Below, piece by piece: positions 9,655 to 19,205 of a DNA stretch of 64,000 nt (positions within the stretch are counted from its first letter, which is position 1; every line of letters starts with the position of its first letter). A program made the position numbers and the translations under genes. The stretch is taken from NCBI GenBank assembly GCA_963776195.1, contig CAVZMO010000014.1, positions 124,001 through 188,000 of the forward strand. Direction: 5' to 3'. A model generated the notes under the pieces. That model did not search any database. It was given only the letters and a program-made list of their open reading frames with translations, and was not told the origin of the DNA. The stretch is from CAVZMO01 sp963776195 (GTDB taxonomy: Bacteria > Nitrospirota > Thermodesulfovibrionia > Thermodesulfovibrionales > SM23-35).

Positions 9655-10038
9655 TTGATCTTACGGCTTACATGTCCGAGGTGTAATCGGGATGCGTTCA
9701 GTTCCTCTGTAGAACCTTTTAGACCATGTCCGTACTGCGGAATTCTCTTCAGCGGCAGGTACGGTATGAATCAACGGAGAGATACTCGCACACAGAAAGA
9801 GATTCCTTTTGTTTTCTCCCACGACGGCCAATTCTTGCGAGGAAGTACGATAAACATCTCTGAAGGGGGATTGTGTATTAAGATACACGGCAGGATTTCT
9901 CGTACTATAGGGGATATCTTGAACTTCAGTGTGAGCGGTTCCAACCTCAAAACACGGATACTGTGGTCATCCGGCAACTCCGATACGTTCATTACCGTGA
10001 TGGGACTTCAGGTGTTAGATGGAAGATTGGGTTTGTAA
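9655..10038 (+). CDS. Zinc-ribbon plus PilZ domain protein
   Basis: A 127-aa protein with two parts. Residues about 6-30 hold two CxxC pairs (CPRC and CPYCG), a zinc-ribbon-like knuckle. The rest is a PilZ domain with RRDTR (the RxxxR c-di-GMP motif) and NISEGGLCIK (the [DN]xSxxG motif), both intact, so c-di-GMP binding is likely. The start is TTG 9655, supported by a run of G's ending 4 bases upstream and the lack of another start before the first CxxC. A second, plain PilZ protein is at 33258. Output of the zinc-ribbon part is unknown. Confidence 0.72.
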   Translation: MILRLTCPRCNRDAFSSSVEPFRPCPYCGILFSGRYGMNQRRDTRTQKEIPFVFSHDGQFLRGSTINISEGGLCIKIHGRISRTIGDILNFSVSGSNLKTRILWSSGNSDTFITVMGLQVLDGRLGL

Positions 10039-10202
10039 AGACAAACCTTTGCCCAATGGCGGTTTATCGATATGTCTGTGCGTCCTTTTTGACTGTCTCT
10101 CTCTGTCTGTCCTTTGATTTATCGTTATTCTGTTCCAAAACCGGTTTATCTTCTGTTAAAATCTAAATTCCGACAAAGAAAATACAAGATGGAGGATAGA
10201 GA

Positions 10203-11360
10203 ATGGATTATTTTTTTAACGAAGACCAGATAATGATAAAAGACCTTGTGAGACAGATAGCTGAAGAGAAGGTGGTTCCCGTGCGCCAGGAACTTGACGA
10301 AAAAGAAGAGTTCCCGTGGGAGATCATGAAGGTAATGGCAGAATCCGACCTATTTGGTCTCTTTATCCCCGAAGAATATGGCGGACTCGGCAAGGGTTGC
10401 CTCGAATTGTGCATAGCTGTCGAGGAACTGTCCAGGGCCTGCCTGGGAGTTTCAACGTCATATGCTGCAAATGCACTCGGTACCTATCCGCTGCTTCTCT
10501 TTGGCTCCGATGAACAGAAAAAGAGATACCTCCCCGGCATCGCGGCAGGAAAGAGACTTGTTGCCTTTGCCCTTACAGAGGCAAATGCGGGAAGCGATGC
10601 CGCCGGGATACAGACAACCGCGAGACGCGACGGAGAGGAATATGTATTAAACGGTACGAAGCAGTGGATTACCAATGGAGGCGAAGCCGAGGTCTATACA
10701 GTTATCGCTATTACGGACAGGTCAAAGGGGCCGAGAGGAGCGTGCGCCTTTATTGTTGAAAAAGATACGCCCGGTTTCCATTTTGGCAAGAAGGAGAAAA
10801 AAATGGGCATAAGGGCATCTGCCACAACTGAGCTTATTTTCGACAACTGTAGAATTCCGAAGGACAATCTTGTCGGCAAGGAAGGTATCGGCTTTATTGT
10901 GGCCATGAAGACCCTTGATTACGCGAGAGCGGGTGTGGGTTCTCAGGGTGTCGGTGTTGCTCAGGGGGCCTTTGAGGAGGCTTTAAAGTTTGCAAGGCAG
11001 CGTGTACAGTTCGGACATCCGATCATAAGTTTTCAGGCAGTTCAGCACATGCTCGCGGACATGGCTATAGAGATTGAGACCGCAAGAGCCCTTGTCTATT
11101 CTGTCGCAAGGTATATAGATAGCGGTGCCAAGGAGATCACGAAGGAATCCGCCATGGCAAAGGTCTTTGCGACCGATATGGCCATGAGGGTCACCACAAA
11201 CGCGGTGCAGGTTATGGGCGGTTCAGGATATATGAGGGAATACCCCGTCGAAAAGATGATGCGGGATGCGAAGATCCTCCAAATTTATGAAGGGACGAAT
11301 CAGATACAGAGGAATGTTATAGGGCAGGCTTTAATAAAAGAAGCGGCAAAAAATAAATAA
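10203..11360 (+). CDS. Acyl-CoA dehydrogenase
   Basis: A full-length 385-aa FAD flavoenzyme of the short/medium-chain acyl-CoA dehydrogenase family, which introduces a 2,3 double bond into an acyl-CoA and passes electrons to ETF. Visible: FALTEANAGSDAAGIQTTA (flavin/substrate loop), QWITNGGEAEVYTVIA, GIRASATTELIFDNCRIP, GVGVAQGAFEEALKFARQRVQFG, and QVMGGSGYMREYPVEKMMRDAKI. The catalytic base is Glu363 in QIYEGTNQIQRNVI, the position used in butyryl-CoA-type enzymes. A GGAGG ribosome site precedes ATG 10203. It stands alone, with a terminator just downstream, so the acyl chain used cannot be inferred from neighbours. Confidence 0.92.
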   Translation: MDYFFNEDQIMIKDLVRQIAEEKVVPVRQELDEKEEFPWEIMKVMAESDLFGLFIPEEYGGLGKGCLELCIAVEELSRACLGVSTSYAANALGTYPLLLFGSDEQKKRYLPGIAAGKRLVAFALTEANAGSDAAGIQTTARRDGEEYVLNGTKQWITNGGEAEVYTVIAITDRSKGPRGACAFIVEKDTPGFHFGKKEKKMGIRASATTELIFDNCRIPKDNLVGKEGIGFIVAMKTLDYARAGVGSQGVGVAQGAFEEALKFARQRVQFGHPIISFQAVQHMLADMAIEIETARALVYSVARYIDSGAKEITKESAMAKVFATDMAMRVTTNAVQVMGGSGYMREYPVEKMMRDAKILQIYEGTNQIQRNVIGQALIKEAAKNK

Positions 11361-11392
11361 TGGTACTCATCGGTGACAAGAAATTAATTTAT

Positions 11393-11421
11393 GCAGCCTT
11401 GATAATCAAGGCTGCATTTTT
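11393..11421 (+). terminator. Rho-independent terminator after acyl-CoA dehydrogenase gene
   Basis: GCAGCCTTG, loop ATAAT, CAAGGCTGC, then ATTTTTAT. Perfect 9-bp stem, placed 32 bases after the stop and between convergent genes. Confidence 0.85.
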
Positions 11422-11455
11422 ATCCGGATTTATGCGGAATTGAGCAGGAAAAAAA

Positions 11456-12346
11456 CTATTTTTTTGCTCCCGAAAGCACTTCAGGATAGATTTCGACCTT
11501 TGCATCTTTCATGGCTTTTTCAATAAATTCAGTGACCTTTGATTTAATGCTCTCCTGGAGAAGCTTCTGATTGATGCGCTCCATTACCGCTTCAAAGGGC
11601 TCTACGGATGAGTCTTTCCTTTCCTCTACCTTGATAATGTGGTAGCCGAATTGTGTTTCGACGATCCCGCTGATTTCTCCCGGTTTCAGCGCAAATGCTG
11701 CATCTTCAAAGGGTTTTACCATGGCGCCTCTCGGGAAAAGCCCCAGGTCCCCTCCTTTTTGCTTCGATCCTCTATCATCAGAAAAATCGCTTGCGAGTTT
11801 GGCAAAATCTTCTCCGTCCTTTATCCTTTTCAGAATGCCCTCTGCCTTTTCTCTTGCCTTCTTCTTCTCCTCGTCGGACGATAGCGGGGTCGCTTCAATG
11901 AGTATATGGCGCGTCCTTACCATTTCGGGCGTTTTGAATTCGTTCTTATGGCTGTCATAGTAGGACTTCATTTCATCTTCAGAAACGGTTATTTTTTGGA
12001 CGATCTCTCTTCTGAGAAACTCATTGACCAGAAAGTTGTCCGTGAACAACTCCAGTTGCTTTTTTACCTCGGACTTTTTGTCAAAACCTTCCTTTTTTGC
12101 GATATCTGAAATGACCATGCTCTGGACAACCTGACGGAGAAAGGTCTCTTTTAACTGTGGATTTTTTACAAGCGCTTTTTGCTTTTCGGTGTCCAGATAA
12201 TCGATGATCGTATTAAAATCAGAAAGCGTAATTTGTTTGTCGCCGATTTTTGCGACGATATTGTCATTTTGTGCCACTGCATTTCCCTGAAACAACGTTA
12301 TCGCCAACAACAAAAGCACACTTCCCATAGCAAGAAATTTACGCAT
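11456..12346 (-). CDS. Periplasmic peptidyl-prolyl isomerase, SurA/PpiC-like
   Basis: A 296-aa exported foldase. A signal peptide (MRKFLAMGSVLLLLAITLF, cleavage near AVAQ) leads to a SurA_N-type chaperone segment (about 30-150) and one parvulin domain: MVRTRHILIEA, FAKLASDFSDDRGSKQKGGDLG, FAFALKPGEISGIVETQFGYHIIKVEER-like motifs (about 142-255). It would help outer-membrane or periplasmic proteins to fold. A strong AAGGAGG ribosome site precedes ATG 12346. E. coli SurA has two parvulin domains; this has one, as in many delta-group SurA-like proteins. It is a monocistronic gene. Confidence 0.88.
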   Translation of the reverse strand: MRKFLAMGSVLLLLAITLFQGNAVAQNDNIVAKIGDKQITLSDFNTIIDYLDTEKQKALVKNPQLKETFLRQVVQSMVISDIAKKEGFDKKSEVKKQLELFTDNFLVNEFLRREIVQKITVSEDEMKSYYDSHKNEFKTPEMVRTRHILIEATPLSSDEEKKKAREKAEGILKRIKDGEDFAKLASDFSDDRGSKQKGGDLGLFPRGAMVKPFEDAAFALKPGEISGIVETQFGYHIIKVEERKDSSVEPFEAVMERINQKLLQESIKSKVTEFIEKAMKDAKVEIYPEVLSGAKK

Positions 12347-12528
12347 GATGCGGCCTCCTTCAAGGTAATATTATTTTTTTAAAATAGACACTAATACCAT
12401 CATACAATATCCGGGACGTCAAATAAAGACCATATTTTGAAATGTAAGAATGAATCATCAAAGGCCGCACAGTGCAGTCGGATGAAGAAAGTTGCTATAA
12501 TGGCAAAAGGTTAGGGGTCCTTAATGTT

Positions 12529-12954
12529 GTGATCATCAAAGAGTCTATCATTATCCATTCGACCGTGGAGACGGTCTGGAAGACCTTTACCGACCTCACA
12601 TGCTGGATGAACTGGAATACGGTTATGAAGGATGTGAGGTTTGATGAGGACCGCCTCACAAATGGGAATGACCTCAAATGCTCTTTCCGTCCGTTTTTAT
12701 TCCCCATCGAAGTCAGGATCAACGTTGAGGAAGTGATACCTTTTGACCGTATTGTGTGGTCCGCGAAGAAAAAGGGATTATTCGCGTTCCATGAATTCTT
12801 TTTTCAGAAGCGGGAGAAAGGCGTACTGATTACGAGCAAGGAGACATTTACCGGATTACTCACGAAAGGTTCAGGATTTTTACTCCCGGTAAAAAAGATG
12901 CAGACCCTTACAAAAATATTTCTGAAGGACCTTAAAAAGGCGTCCGAAAGCTAG
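12529..12954 (+). CDS. SRPBCC (START-like) family protein
   Basis: A ~141-aa protein with the SRPBCC pattern: IIKESIIIHSTVETVWKTFTDLTCWMNWNTVMKDVRF at the N-terminus, a central RIVWSAKKKGLFAFHEFFFQ, and an amphipathic C-terminal helix (MQTLTKIFLKDLKKAS). Such proteins have a helix-grip fold that binds hydrophobic ligands. I choose GTG 12529 because the family begins close to the ESI strand; the frame stays open upstream to a GTG at 12472, which would add 19 residues unlike the family. The ligand is unknown. Confidence 0.68.
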   Translation: MIIKESIIIHSTVETVWKTFTDLTCWMNWNTVMKDVRFDEDRLTNGNDLKCSFRPFLFPIEVRINVEEVIPFDRIVWSAKKKGLFAFHEFFFQKREKGVLITSKETFTGLLTKGSGFLLPVKKMQTLTKIFLKDLKKASES

Positions 12955-12984
12955 TATACTTTTTTTAATAGTGGGGCATTGCCG

Positions 12985-13356
12985 ATGGGTAAAATAAAGA
13001 TAACCATAAGAGATATTATTGTGAACGCGGAACTTTTTGAAACAAAGACCGCCAGGGCAATTGAAGATGTGCTGCCAATAGAGACAATACCGGATGAATG
13101 GGGTGATGAGTTTTATTTCGAGATTCCCGTCGAGTTGCCGCTTGATGAGACGGCGACTGCAAAGGTAAAGATCGGTGACATCGGATACTGGCCTCCCGGC
13201 AATGCTTTGGCAATCTTTTTCGGCCCGACTCCGATAAGCAGCGGATTCGAACCGGTTCCTGCGAGTGACGTCAACCTTGTAGGAAGAATTCACGGAGATG
13301 CGACTGCTTTAAGGCAGGTAAAGGGTGCGAAAAAGATCAGGGTCGAAAAGGTATAA
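12985..13356 (+). CDS. Cyclophilin-like fold protein (DUF369/TM1367-like)
   Basis: A ~123-aa protein of the bacterial/archaeal cyclophilin-like family typified by TM1367. Features: IKITIRDIIVNAELFETKTARAIEDVLP at the N-terminus, WGDEFYFEIPVELP, IGDIGYWPPGNALAIFFGPTP and a C-terminal VNLVGRIHGDATALRQV. The family has a cyclophilin beta-barrel but lacks the known isomerase active residues, and its function is not established. ATG 12985 has GGGG 9 bases upstream and is preferred to a TTG two codons earlier. It ends 4 bases from the convergent DUF4079-like gene. Confidence 0.72.
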   Translation: MGKIKITIRDIIVNAELFETKTARAIEDVLPIETIPDEWGDEFYFEIPVELPLDETATAKVKIGDIGYWPPGNALAIFFGPTPISSGFEPVPASDVNLVGRIHGDATALRQVKGAKKIRVEKV

Positions 13357-13360
13357 GGCT

Positions 13361-13795
13361 TCAAAGAAGTATTCCGATTCCGAGAAATGTCTGAATGAAA
13401 TAAAGACAGATAAGAATAATTCCGACAGCAAAATGTGGGGTTCTCCATGCCGAATCACGCCCCTTAATCTTACGGGAATTTAAGTAAGTGATTGTTATTA
13501 AAATACTTATAGCAATACCGGTCACGAAATGAAGACGAAATACGAAAAAGATGCTGTTATCAACAAAAATAACGATTACCCCCGAGATAAACCCGGTAAT
13601 ACCGATAATAGAAAGAAGCGGCCCGAATTGCCTGTGCCGCCTAATAATACTGCTTGTGGGTGTGCTTCCCTGCATCCGCTCTTTCCTTATTTTGATACCA
13701 AGCCGACTCTGATAGAGGAATAGAAGGAAGATAAGAATATTATATAAGCCATGGGCATACCGTAGATAGGGTATTATCAATCTGTCTATCAACAT
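13361..13795 (-). CDS. Integral membrane protein, DUF4079-like
   Basis: A 144-aa protein with about four membrane helices: residues 14-28 (GLYNILIFLLFLYQS), 58-80 (GPLLSIIGITGFISGVIVIF), 86-104 (FRLHFVTGIAISILITITY) and 121-141 (HFAVGIILICLYFIQTFLGIG). Histidines near the helix ends (RRHRQFG, RLHFVTG, TPHFAVG) resemble haem-ligand spacing in b561-type cytochromes and DUF4079 proteins. Redox function is only a suggestion. The gene is monocistronic and convergent with the cyclophilin-like gene. Confidence 0.6.
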   Translation of the reverse strand: MLIDRLIIPYLRYAHGLYNILIFLLFLYQSRLGIKIRKERMQGSTPTSSIIRRHRQFGPLLSIIGITGFISGVIVIFVDNSIFFVFRLHFVTGIAISILITITYLNSRKIKGRDSAWRTPHFAVGIILICLYFIQTFLGIGILL

Positions 13796-14082
13796 TTGAT
13801 CCTCACCTCTGAGCAGTTCTAAGAAATTCTATCAAAAGAGAGTTCAACCTGGCAATTCAATTAAAGTATTTGGGTGGATTTTTTTTAATATCTTTCGATT
13901 ATTCAATGTATCTTTGGCAGTCTTTTTATGAAAGATTATATGACCCTTTAAAATTCTTCGAGTTCTATTCTCAAGCCGGTTTCACCTGACGATCTTCTGA
14001 AAAAATAAGAGAAGTGCTGGATAGATAGAGGATATCTTTTGGCCCCGTCCGTCCAGGCGACTTCTGATATCAAAGACGAAAA

Positions 14083-17000
14083 CTATTTGAGCCTGAAATC
14101 GACGCGGCTGTTTTTTAGCTTCTCTTTCTTCTCGGGTTCAAGTGATTTCGGCTCTACCAGAAACACCCTGTCTGTCGTAACCTGTCCCGACTTTAAAAGG
14201 TAATCCTTGACCCTGAGCGTCCGCTCGGAGGCAAGCTGCCTCAGGTCATTGTCCTTTATTTCCATGTGGGCGAGCATCAGCTTTTCCATCTCGGGAACGG
14301 GCAAGTCCTTAGCAAAGCCGAGTATGGTTCTGGGCTTCGGGAATTTTTCTTCTTTGTATGCCATTTTCAGGTACTTGGCATATTCCTCTTTTTCTATGGT
14401 TATCTTATCCACCGGGATGCAGGCTGACCTTTCTTAAGAAGGTCTTTTAGTTTCTGCGCTTTCACCTTCTTCTTGAACAGATACTGCCTCAGCCCTTCCT
14501 TGTCTCTTTCAACATCAACATGTCCTTCTATCTCAAGTTTTAAGGCCGGTCTATCAAAGAGGGCCTTTACCAGGGTATCGAGTTTCTTCGTGTCTTGCTC
14601 AGGCAGATCGCTACTCCCATAATCAAACTCCACATAGCTCAGTTCCTCTCCACCTCCGAACATCGCTCCAAGAAGGGCAAAGGGTGAAGTGGCAGCCTTG
14701 GCCAGCAGATTGAGTAGTATTTTAATTATTATCCTTCCGATGCTGAACTTCGGATCGTTAATATATCCGGACACGGGAACGTCCAGGTTGATTTCACCCT
14801 TTCTGTTTTTAAGGAGAGCAATGGCAAGTCTCACGGGAAGTTTTGTGGCTTTGGGACTTTCAACCTTGTCACCGAGTGTGAATTGGTCAAGGAATATGTT
14901 GTTCTTGGAGTCAAGTTTCTTTTTCACTATGAGATACTGAAGATTAAGAGAAAGCTTTCCCTTTTGTATTGTGTATCCCAGATACCTGCCGGAATAAGGA
15001 GTCACCGGGCTCAGGTCCATGTTCTTGAAGTCAATTTTAAGGTCAACATAGAGATCATCCCGCAGAGGGTTTATCTTCCCCGTAATTTCAAGAGGAGCGG
15101 AGTTTTCAAGTTTACCACGGAGATCTACGTCGGCAAACTTGTTCTCCTCTGAGGAAAGCCCCGATACCTTTCCCCCGATTTCAAGAAAGCTGGAGGAATA
15201 GTTAGGTTCAATGTGCCTGTCTGAAAAATTTATCGTGCCCCCCTGTAAAGTAACGGCATCTATCTTTATGAGCTTTCCGGTTTTTTGCGGCACGTTCATA
15301 TCAGGCGGTTTCGCAGCAACATCAGCAGGCTTTTGCTGCACAGCTTCAGAGGTTTTCTGAGGTTCAGTAACGGGCTTCTCTGTTGGAGCGGCTTCCACAG
15401 GCTTTGCGTAAGCCTCTGCAACTGGTTCCCCGGCCTCCTTCTCCGTGGCAACTGTTTCACTGCTTCCTTTTTCCTGCATTACTCCCTGAAGGTTTATCGA
15501 GCCGTCTTTGCTTATGATGATGCGCGAATAGAAATCAGTCAGTGCCACCTGGGATATATTGACGTAAAGAGGATTGTACGTGGCATCCATTCCTCCGAAA
15601 TAAAGAGAATTCCATTTCAAGAAATCCTCGGCATCGGCTTTGTCAAGGGAAGCAAAATTTCTGACTGATGCCTCGCCCTTGTATGAAGCCTTCATGATGC
15701 CATCCTTTGAATAACCGGCGGAAACGTTTCCGTTTAACGAGATATCGCCCTGGGTGACCATGATTTTGACACGGTCTGTAAAGTACGACTGAAAGGGAGC
15801 AATCTCGACGCCTTTTACATTCAGTTTCATGTTTGCCGAAAGCGGATTAATACTGACGGAACCATTCGTCCTGACAGAGCCTTTTTTGTTGAACACAAAA
15901 GAGAGAGATGCCCTGCCTTTTGAGTTTTTTGCAGTCGAAAGGTCGGTCCCCTTAAAGTCAATCCGTTCGGCAATCAGATTAACGGGCTCCTGAGGCATAG
16001 AGTCCTCTATCTTTACCGTATAACGATCTACGGCAATGTCTTTTAGCGTGACACGAAATTCCTGCCCCTTTTTTGTCTTCCCGGGTTTTCCACTCGGGGC
16101 CCCGGATTCGGGCACAAGGCTTTGTATGTTGAGCTTGCCGTCATTATAACGTCTTATTTTTAAAATGCCCTTTTGAGTTGAAAGTGTGCCTATGTTGACC
16201 TCTCTTTTTGCGAGGTCCACTGATGTATTCTTAAGTGAGACCTCGGGGATATTAAGGAAATCATCCTTCTCGCCCCGCTTTCTCAGTTTCAGTGAAGTTA
16301 ATGCCGCTGAAAGATCTGCCAACCCTATCTCGGGCTCTTTTTCCGTCTTTTTAAACATATATTTTGTCGAAAGGTCGAGCGCGCCTTCTTCGACGTTAAA
16401 GAGCACGCTTTGGGAGTAATATGGAGAATACTTCTTGAGCTGTATCTGCGCGAATTCCAGTGTGCCTTCGGATATGAGTGGATTGATCGAAAAATCACTT
16501 TCGAGCTTCACGCTCTCTTTGGATTCTGTCTGCAAGGAAAGGTGTGCCTTTGCTTTCTTATCCGGAGCGGTGCTCAGATTATCGATTCCGATCTCTATCA
16601 TCTGCAGTGTGGTCTTGAAAGGGATTGATTTGAAATCTGAGAACTCTATCTTCCCGCCTGCGACTTGGATGTGATCGGCATCCAGGGATAGAGGAGTTGC
16701 CTCTTTCTGCAGGCGATTTTTCCCCAGTCTGTTTTTCAGGCAGAAGGGCCAGCAGGTTGATTTTCGCAGACCTGTCACGAGATATGTTCAACTCCGGCGA
16801 TTGAAACATCACCTTTGCAAGGTGTATTTTTTTTGCGATTAAGTCCGATGGAGCAAAAGACATCTCAAACGCAGGGAGAGATACGAGGGGATTCTCTTTA
16901 AGGTCAACAACCTTAACTTTCTTAAAGCGCGACATTGCCGGACACATTCAAGGAAGGCGGCTTGTCCCTATACTGGACATATGAAACTCCCGTGTTCACA

Positions 17001-17763
17001 TCCAGAAATCCGGACTGCATCTTGAAAGGCATCTTTAATGGCGAGTATGCCATATAAAATGGTATATCAGGTCTTTGATGTTAATGTCCAAATGAGTTTC
17101 ATGGGAGTCCTTGAACGGTTTAGCCCTGCCTTTGAAAGAAACAGGGGTGCCATTGACCTTTGCCTCAAAGGAGGGCTGTACGTATATGTCGGCATAATAG
17201 GGCAGACTGGATATAAAGGGTATCTTGATATCCATATCCCTCAGCTTGTGCGCTGTGTGTTTCGGACCGTCAAGGAAGTCGATATTCCCGTTAAGTATCT
17301 GTATATTGTTGAGAGAAAACCTGGGCTTTTTTTCTTCTTTTTTCGGTTTAGGTTCCAGGAGGTCCGAAAAGTTGTAGGAGCCGTCTTCGTTCCGGACTAT
17401 GTTGACGTAAGGCTTATTGACTTTAATCTCGCTGAGGATTAACCCCCTCTTTAAAATAGAGATACTCTGGAAGTTCAGGTAAAGTTCGTCAAAGGACACA
17501 AACGCATCCCGGCCGTTTCTTTCATTAACCAGAAATCCTCTCACTGTTACGGACAGCATGAAGGGGTTCACCTTTACCTGCCTTATGGCAACCTGACGGT
17601 GAAGTTCTTCGGAGAGCTTTTTTGTGAGGACGGATTTAAGTATAGGCGGAATAATCAAAAACCCTGCAACAGAGAAAACGACAAGGAATATCAGTACACC
17701 CATAAAGGTATTTCTTACGACAGGACTTGATCTCATGCCCTTAAGCGTGACTATGATCGCCAT
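14083..17763 (-). pseudogene. DUF748 (AsmA-like) protein, broken by four frameshifts
   Basis: Read across frames, this is one ~1220-aa DUF748 protein, a family of long, single-anchor envelope proteins related to AsmA. The N-terminus has a membrane anchor (VLIFLVVFSVAGFLIIPPI, about 22-40) and repeated beta-rich segments such as LSEIKVNKPYVNIVRNEDGSYNF. A Pro/Glu/Lys-rich linker lies near 15290-15470. The C-terminal part contains VEFDYGSSDLP and LKLEIEGHVDVERD, then SERTLRVKDYLLKSGQV. Reading frame changes near 17062-17071, 16921-16926 (CTTTAAG in place of CTTAAG), 16701-16712 and 14409-14415; each is a one-base change that restores the family sequence. It may be a real pseudogene or assembly error. 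Codon use is like that of the neighbours. Confidence 0.75.
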
Positions 17764-17840
17764 TTCCTAAATCTTAGTACGAGATGGCTGCTTTGTAAAT
17801 ACCTCTATTCGGTTAAAGAAGCAGTGAAGCGCAGTCCTGT

Positions 17841-19205
17841 TTACTCTAACCCAAGCTTTTTCAGTTTCCTCCAGAGCGACACTCTGTCAATACCGAGTAT
17901 TTGCGCTGCCAGTGTTTTATTCATGCCTACTTCTCCAAGGACCCACTTGATATAAGCCATCTCTTGCTCTTCAAGAGACGGGATCTTGCCTTCTTTTTTC
18001 CTGAAGGTCCTGATACTCAACGCTCTCAGGTCTTCCGGAAGATGGGCCATCTCGATGGTATTCCCGTTTGTAAGGGCAACGCCTCTTTCGATAATATTTT
18101 CGAGTTCCCTCACATTTCCCGGAAAGCCGTAGTTCATCAGCAGACTCATAGCATCTTCGGATATACCGGTGACATCCTTTTTCATGATTGCCGCATACTT
18201 CTTCAGAAAAAAATAGCTTAACAGCGGTACATCATCCCGTCTTTCCAACAAAGGAGGTATGTGGAGTGATATAACGTTTAACCTGAAGTACAGATCCTGT
18301 CTGAAATGCGCGGTTTTTATTGCATCCTGTATATCTCTGTTCGTGGCGGCTATAAATCTCACATCAATCTTCAAAGATTGGGTGCCGCCGACCCTTAAGA
18401 CTTCCCTTTCCTGAATGACCCTCAAAAGTCTGACCTGCATGGAAGGTGTCATTTCGATTATCTCGTCCAGAAAAAGTGTTCCGCCGGAAGCCATCTCGAC
18501 CAGTCCCTTTTTCATTGCTGTTGCACCGGTAAAGGCGCCCTTCTCGTGTCCGAAAAGCTCACTCGACAAGAGTTCCTCGGTGAAGGCGCCGCAGTTTATT
18601 GCCATGAAAGGCCCTTCGGAACGGTTGCTGTTGAAATGTATATACCTGGCAAACAACTCCTTCCCTGTGCCGCTCTCGCCGGTCAGGAGGACATTGCAAT
18701 CCGTCGGGGCAATCTGTTGTGCTGTCTCAAGAAGACGCAACATATTCGGATCCTGGGTGATTATTTTGACCCTGCCCTGATAGCTTTCTATCTGCTCTCT
18801 CAGCTGTCTGTTTTCCTTCTTGAGTCTGACCTTTTCGACCGCTTCTTGAACAACCTTTCGGACCAAGTCCAATTTAAAGGGCTTTGCAATATAGTGGAAG
18901 GCGCCTTTTTTCATGGCTTCGACTGCGGATTCCAGCGTTGCATAGCCCGTTATCATTATTATCTCCGCATCCGGATTGATCTCACGGCATTTCTTGAGTA
19001 TCTGCATACCGTCGACCTTTTCCATCCTCAAATCCGTAAGCACAACGTCAAACCGTTGTTCTTCGATCAGCTTCAGGGCATTAGGTCCGCTCTCGGTCCC
19101 GACCACCTCATAGCCCTCCTTTTTTATGACATGTTCGAGGTTCTTTAGTGCAACTCTTTCGTCATCTACAATTAATATTTTTATACCGTCTTGCACGTTT
19201 TTCAC
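17841..19205 (-). CDS. Sigma-54-dependent response regulator (NtrC family), NtrC1
   Basis: A 454-aa regulator: receiver domain (1-125, acidic pair Asp14-Asp15, phospho-acceptor Asp58 in VVLTDLRMEK, Lys in HYIAKPFKL), AAA+ domain (Walker A GESGTGKE, GAFTGA sigma-54 contact loop, Walker B GGTLFLDEI, NVREL) and a C-terminal Fis-type helix-turn-helix (NKTLAAQILGIDRVSLWRKLKKLG). Phosphorylation should let it drive sigma-54 polymerase open-complex formation. Its start overlaps the stop of the histidine kinase gene by 4 bases, so the two form one operon. Its receiver is strikingly like the one inside the Lon protein at 21221. Likely targets are the -24/-12 promoters at 20933 and 23543. Confidence 0.92.
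   Translation of the reverse strand: MKNVQDGIKILIVDDERVALKNLEHVIKKEGYEVVGTESGPNALKLIEEQRFDVVLTDLRMEKVDGMQILKKCREINPDAEIIMITGYATLESAVEAMKKGAFHYIAKPFKLDLVRKVVQEAVEKVRLKKENRQLREQIESYQGRVKIITQDPNMLRLLETAQQIAPTDCNVLLTGESGTGKELFARYIHFNSNRSEGPFMAINCGAFTEELLSSELFGHEKGAFTGATAMKKGLVEMASGGTLFLDEIIEMTPSMQVRLLRVIQEREVLRVGGTQSLKIDVRFIAATNRDIQDAIKTAHFRQDLYFRLNVISLHIPPLLERRDDVPLLSYFFLKKYAAIMKKDVTGISEDAMSLLMNYGFPGNVRELENIIERGVALTNGNTIEMAHLPEDLRALSIRTFRKKEGKIPSLEEQEMAYIKWVLGEVGMNKTLAAQILGIDRVSLWRKLKKLGLE

Noticed and set aside
16579..16947. Separate small genes inside the DUF748 region
   Set aside because: They are continuous pieces of one DUF748 protein split by one-base frame changes.
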